From Algoriphagus sp. (GTDB lineage: Bacteria > Bacteroidota > Bacteroidia > Cytophagales > Cyclobacteriaceae): DNA of 64,000 nt. The notes beneath the pieces are model-generated. The model saw only the letters and a program-made list of their open reading frames with translations, searched no databases and was not told the DNA's origin. Numbering within the stretch: the stretch's first letter is position 1; every line of letters starts with the position of its first letter. The position numbers and the translations under genes are program-made. Positions 60,481-64,000 of the stretch are shown here, piece after piece. The stretch spans positions 1 to 64,000 of the forward strand of contig JAGXQZ010000027.1 in NCBI GenBank assembly GCA_018336015.1, read 5' to 3'.

Positions 60481-61509
60481 ATGGAAATCGGAATTGACAG
60501 CTTTGCGGCATTCGTAACAGATGGAAATGGAGAACCGGTAGGCACCGCCCAAGATGCCATGCGGGAATTGCTAGAGCGGATCAAGCTGGCGGATGAAAAA
60601 GGCTTGGATGTCTTTGCCATCGGTGAGCACCACCGCAAGGAATTTTTGGATTCGGCGACTTCTGTGATTTTGGCAGCTGCGGCCGGAATGACTAAGCGAA
60701 TCCGACTAAGCAGCGCTGTTACCGTTTTGAGTGCAGCCGATCCTGTTCGGGTTTTTCAGCAGTTTGCAACCTTGGATTTGGTATCTCAAGGCCGTGCTGA
60801 AATGGTTGTCGGCCGTGGATCGTTTACGGAGGCATTTCCGCTTTTTGGACTGAATCTGCAGGATTACGACAAGCTTTTCATCGAAAAGCTCGGTCTTTTG
60901 CTCCAAATCCGAGAAGAAGAAGTGGTCACTTGGTCGGGGAAATTTCGGCCTGCTTTGCAGAATCAGCCCATTTATCCACGCCCAGTTCAGGAGAAGTTGC
61001 CGATTTGGCTGGGAGTGGGAGGGACTCCAGGATCTTTTGCGAGAGCAGGTTCCTTGGGGTTGCCGCTCATGGTGGCGGTAATCGGGGGTGAAACACATCG
61101 GTTTCGACCTTTGGTTGACTTGTATCGAGAAGCCGGAGATAAGGCTGGATTTTCTCAGGATGAATTGAAAGTGGGACTTCACTCACTGGGCTATGTGGGT
61201 AGAACTCACGAAGAAGCAGTTGAAAGTTATTATCCCGGCTATGCAGAGACGTTTACCCGAATCGGAAGAGAGCGAGGCTGGCCACCGGTGACTCGAGGCC
61301 ATTTTGAAGCTCAAAATTCCAAATGGGGCGCCTATCTGGTTGGGGATTCCGATGAGGTGGCAGAGAAAATCCTTCGTCACAGCGAATCGTTGGGAGGGAT
61401 AGATCGCTTTACATTCCAGATGGACAATGCCGGACTGAGTCATCAGCAGCTTTCAGAAAGTATTGCCATGATCGGAGAGGAAGTGATCCCAAAAATAAAT
61501 GCTCAATGA
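60481..61509 (+). CDS. LLM-class flavin-dependent oxidoreductase
   Basis: This 342-residue enzyme is a bacterial luciferase-like monooxygenase: MEIGIDSFAAFVTDGNGEP, GLDVFAIGEHHRKEFLDSAT, LSSAVTVLSAADPVRVFQQF, LDLVSQGRAEMVVGRGSF, PLMVAVIGGETHRFRPLVDL. Members use FMN or F420; Bacteroidota enzymes use FMN. The substrate is unknown. The ATG at 60481 removes a 16-codon extension that has no family match. A heptamer-type repeat starts at its stop codon. Confidence 0.9.
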   Translation: MEIGIDSFAAFVTDGNGEPVGTAQDAMRELLERIKLADEKGLDVFAIGEHHRKEFLDSATSVILAAAAGMTKRIRLSSAVTVLSAADPVRVFQQFATLDLVSQGRAEMVVGRGSFTEAFPLFGLNLQDYDKLFIEKLGLLLQIREEEVVTWSGKFRPALQNQPIYPRPVQEKLPIWLGVGGTPGSFARAGSLGLPLMVAVIGGETHRFRPLVDLYREAGDKAGFSQDELKVGLHSLGYVGRTHEEAVESYYPGYAETFTRIGRERGWPPVTRGHFEAQNSKWGAYLVGDSDEVAEKILRHSESLGGIDRFTFQMDNAGLSHQQLSESIAMIGEEVIPKINAQ

Positions 61510-61643
61510 TCAATGACCAATGCTCAATAACCAATGCTCAATTAGCAATGCTCAGTTTTCAATGCTTAATTTTTAAGGTTATGGATAGGAATTCCTTGTT
61601 CATTGAGTTTGATAATTGATCATTGAATTTGATCATTGAAATT
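61503..61643. repeat. Degenerate CAAT heptamer array 2 with reverse-oriented part
   Basis: From the stop codon of the LLM gene, units TCAATGA, CCAATGC, TCAATAA, CCAATGC and TCAATTA repeat every seven bases to about 61572. From 61600 on the opposite orientation appears (CATTGAGTTTGATAATTGAT, then TTTGATCATTGAA), so the region can fold into a long imperfect stem. Confidence 0.7.
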
Positions 61644-61652
61644 GCTTGCCTC

Positions 61653-62144
61653 ATGAATCTTTCCAAATTATCCCCTTTTATACTCATTACCTTCTTACTC
61701 TTTGCTTTGGTGGCTCCTATTGAAGGAATTAGCCAAAGCAAAACAGGCCTTCTCACAGTCACCAAAGTATCCGACGGAGATACCTTTTGGGTCACTCATC
61801 CATCAGGCAAAGAAGAAAAAGTCCGCTTGATCGGGATCAACGCCCCTGAGTCGCGAAAGACAGGGAACAAGGATGTGGAATTTTTTGGAAAAGAGGCAAG
61901 TGTCTATGCCAAGCAGTTACTGCTCAATAAGCGAGTCAGGTTGGAATTTGACGTGCAAAAATACGATCGGTACAAGCGAACCTTGGCCTATGCCTACCTC
62001 GAATCCGGTCAAATGGTTAATTCACTTTTAGTTAAAGAAGGGTATGCCCGAGTAGCTACCTATCCTCCCAATGTGCGGTATCAAGAGCAGTTTCAAAAAT
62101 TGGAGCGCGAAGCGAGAAGTGCGAGAAGGGGATTGTGGAGGTGA
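61653..62144 (+). CDS. Secreted thermonuclease family protein (SNase-like)
   Basis: This 163-residue protein has a signal peptide (MNLSKLSPFILITFLLFALV). The OB-fold nuclease features are VTKVSDGDTFWVTHPSGKEE, Arg58 in VRLIGINAPESRK (catalytic Arg-Asp-Glu layout) and YDRYKRTLAYAYLESGQM with the second catalytic Arg. It hydrolyses DNA or RNA outside the cell or in the periplasm, calcium-dependently in known homologues. Start at 61653 is preferred because it directly precedes the signal peptide. Confidence 0.9.
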   Translation: MNLSKLSPFILITFLLFALVAPIEGISQSKTGLLTVTKVSDGDTFWVTHPSGKEEKVRLIGINAPESRKTGNKDVEFFGKEASVYAKQLLLNKRVRLEFDVQKYDRYKRTLAYAYLESGQMVNSLLVKEGYARVATYPPNVRYQEQFQKLEREARSARRGLWR

Positions 62145-62233
62145 TTTAAAGGCTTTACAAATTGGAATAAGGTCAGAATTTAGCTTTCGTAAATGAGTAA
62201 AAACTAATGGTGAATTTGTAAGAAGAATGAAAT

Positions 62234-62896
62234 TTACAAATACCCAAATCTCCCATTTCCAAACATCCTCAGCGTCCTGTAAAACGGGATAAATGCTTCT
62301 TGAACATACAGCTTCATGAGCTTGTCTGAATTGGTCTTGATATCAAGTTCTGCTTTCAAAAGGTCTGCCTCTTCCAATAATGGCACCTTGGATACGGTGC
62401 TGAGTTTTGCGTGGGTATTTGCAGAAGTGCTGTAAAGAATGATTCCTGAATTCGCATGAAAGACCTCACTGACAAAATGAAAGTGCTTTCTTTTTCCTGC
62501 CTTGTCGTAGCCTTTCTTTTCCCATAACCGGACTAATTCTTCCTCTATATAGCCCAAGGGTAGTGAAGTGTGCTGCAGATTGTCCAGCTTGCAATAAACA
62601 GAATTGGCTTTTTTGAAACTGATACTAGCTTCATGGCTTTGAATTGGACTGCTGTTCAGCTGATTGGAAAACTCTAGATTGAATGTGTTCTCGGAAATAA
62701 ACTCAAATTCACTTTTGGGACCTTGATCGACTTTGTCCAAAATCCCAGCTTCTGGGATCAGGTTAAAAACATTTAGAACCTTTCTGTGATTGCGATCATC
62801 CATTTCCAACACATCTCCTATTTTCAGTTTGGCCAACGGGAAATTGACAAAGGTATTTTGACCTTTAAGGATTCGATAGGATTTTTTAGTGTTCAT
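62234..62896 (-). CDS. Hypothetical protein next to an AAA ATPase
   Basis: This 220-residue soluble protein begins with a small beta-rich segment (FVNFPLAKLKIGDVLEMDDR) and ends in a helix (KLYVQEAFIPFYRTLRMF). I do not recognise a family. It sits 32 bases downstream of the AAA/DUF4435 gene on the same strand, so probably shares its transcript. The gene is AT-rich. In a defence-type operon it could be an effector or regulator, but nothing in the sequence proves it. Confidence 0.6.
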   Translation of the reverse strand: MNTKKSYRILKGQNTFVNFPLAKLKIGDVLEMDDRNHRKVLNVFNLIPEAGILDKVDQGPKSEFEFISENTFNLEFSNQLNSSPIQSHEASISFKKANSVYCKLDNLQHTSLPLGYIEEELVRLWEKKGYDKAGKRKHFHFVSEVFHANSGIILYSTSANTHAKLSTVSKVPLLEEADLLKAELDIKTNSDKLMKLYVQEAFIPFYRTLRMFGNGRFGYL

Positions 62897-62928
62897 TAGT
62901 TGATGTGTTTGAAAGAGAAAATTGATAA

Positions 62929-64000
62929 TTAGTTAAAAATAACCGACTCCAACTCTTGGTAAACTTGCGTTTCTGGTGTGATAAACTTGGCTAGTTCAAA
63001 GCAAAATATTTCTTTCAATATTTTTCTAGAAGTACAGCATGCTAGAATTTGGGTAAACATCGATTTCACATCATTTTCATTGATGTCTTGGACAATCAAA
63101 TCATAAGATTCCTCATTGAATTCTAATCCTGAAGACAAGCAGTATTTGATCAGGATTTCTTTATCAAAAAGATAGTTTTCAATTTCTTTGCGAAATAGCA
63201 TTCTGTTGGATGAAGATTTTTGTAAAAATCTAGTTCGATCTTCTTGTGTGGTGGGGCCACTAGAATTTATATCCCGATCTTTCAAAATAAAAATCTCTAC
63301 ATCCATAAAGGCCTTGTTTAGAATTTGAAGTGCCAATCCCGAATGCTTTTCCAGTTCTTTATTTCCACCACTGCTTACAAATAGGCAGTCTGGATAGGCG
63401 GCCTCGAATATGGTATTGTAAATTCTAGCATCAAATCCCTTTTCTCTAAACTCAATGCCAGGATTTGGATATCCCTCGCAATAAATCAGCCTTTTTGGAG
63501 CAATCAAACCTGTAAGGTCCTCAAGGGCTGTTTCAAATATTTTAGCCCAGTTTTTCCGGGTTTTCTCTATGGGAACAATAGTCTTAGGGCCATTGAAGTA
63601 ATCACCACTTCCAAAATCCAAAATCTGGCAATCGCTATTGTAATCCAATTGGAGAGATCGTAGAAATCCAATGCTGTGAGTGCAAATCCAAAGCTGACTT
63701 TCTTCTGGAATCATATCAATGATTTCTTTGAGAAGCTTCCTTTGGATTCCTGTATTCAGGTGCAGTTCGGGTTCATCAATGCAGTAAATGGTTTCTTTAT
63801 AGACCTCTTTTCTTAGGAATATATCTATCAAAATGTCTACACATTCTTTTTCTCCTGTACTCAGTTTATTGTAATCAAAAATGTGAGGCTCATTAGTCTT
63901 TTTAAAGTAAAGTGTTCCTTTCCCATCCATGACGTTACCGATGTTGGTAATTTCAATGTCTAAACAGTTCTTGATTGATGTATTTAAGCCTCCAATCACT
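62929..64000 (-). CDS. AAA ATPase with DUF4435/TOPRIM-like C-terminus (N-terminus cut by window)
   Basis: At least 356 residues are visible; the N-terminus with Walker A lies beyond the window edge. The ABC-type ATPase end is clear: LSTGEKECVDILIDIFLRKE (signature), TIYCIDEPELHLNTGIQRKL (Walker B and D-loop), QLWICTHSIGFLRSLQ (switch). A second domain follows with LIYCEGYPNPG, FVSSGGNKELEKHSG, VEIFILKDRDIN and FRKEIENYLFDKE, which fits a DUF4435/TOPRIM-like nuclease fold. This arrangement resembles OLD nucleases and the AAA plus TOPRIM parts of anti-phage systems such as PARIS. The assignment of the second domain is by pattern only. Confidence 0.75.
   Translation of the reverse strand, partial: VIGGLNTSIKNCLDIEITNIGNVMDGKGTLYFKKTNEPHIFDYNKLSTGEKECVDILIDIFLRKEVYKETIYCIDEPELHLNTGIQRKLLKEIIDMIPEESQLWICTHSIGFLRSLQLDYNSDCQILDFGSGDYFNGPKTIVPIEKTRKNWAKIFETALEDLTGLIAPKRLIYCEGYPNPGIEFREKGFDARIYNTIFEAAYPDCLFVSSGGNKELEKHSGLALQILNKAFMDVEIFILKDRDINSSGPTTQEDRTRFLQKSSSNRMLFRKEIENYLFDKEILIKYCLSSGLEFNEESYDLIVQDINENDVKSMFTQILACCTSRKILKEIFCFELAKFITPETQVYQELESVIFN

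Overview
The window is chromosomal DNA from a Bacteroidota, most likely Cytophagales and Cyclobacteriaceae-like (Algoriphagus is my guess from gene content, not a search). The support is: A-rich leaders in place of Shine-Dalgarno sites; several TAnnTTTG (-7 type) promoter elements; lipobox and signal-peptide proteins of typical Bacteroidota style; FISUMP, DUF2490, RsiV-like and Planctomycete-type cytochrome families; and dnaA next to the methylmalonyl-CoA mutase genes. I see no rRNA, tRNA, CRISPR array or intact insertion sequence.

Layout. 1-469 has no gene but is packed with unlike hairpins. 470-10851 is almost entirely minus strand: two small envelope proteins, a three-gene operon (PSCyt1/DUF1549/LamG/DUF1553 lipoprotein, DUF1501 protein, DUF2231-cytochrome-LRR membrane protein), a secreted amidohydrolase and a nitrilase. 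11025-18269 holds a lone glycosyltransferase, an amino-sugar pair (ROK kinase and a NagB-LmbE fusion), a CBS/DUF294 nucleotidyltransferase and sucD. 18383-25539 is a plus-strand block: a two-component sensor, a receiver-kinase, a LolD/FtsX-type ABC transporter and a DUF3299-like secreted protein. 25570-31682 holds an aminotransferase, respiratory assembly genes (SCO, cytochrome c), hemJ, meaB, an RsiV-like lipoprotein and a frame-damaged toxin-antitoxin pair. 31795-37069 carries dnaA and, divergently, the two methylmalonyl-CoA mutase subunits, which MeaB services.

37855-44753 is the most coherent accessory region. A Nudix-fold transcription factor with a damaged catalytic box heads a five-gene operon: regulator, lipoprotein carboxylesterase, CitMHS transporter, AtuA-family protein, small AtuA-like protein. 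A second secreted carboxylesterase is transcribed divergently. An inverted-repeat operator lies between the two arms. I read this as a regulated uptake and catabolic system for an esterified acid of unknown identity.

44841-57262 contains twin DUF2490 proteins, a YtcJ-type amidohydrolase, a MarR/ferredoxin reductase/ferredoxin redox cluster, a secreted Gfo/Idh oxidoreductase with a GH43 hydrolase, a serine hydrolase and a CPBP protease. 57450-62144 holds a surface protein pair, a luciferase-like monooxygenase and a secreted nuclease. The right edge (62234-64000) is a possible defence locus: an AAA ATPase with a DUF4435/TOPRIM-like C-terminus, cut by the window end, plus an unknown partner.

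Non-coding highlights are a 92-bp repeat whose copies end exactly at the start codons of two secreted-protein genes, and two heptamer-type CAAT arrays that begin right after stop codons.
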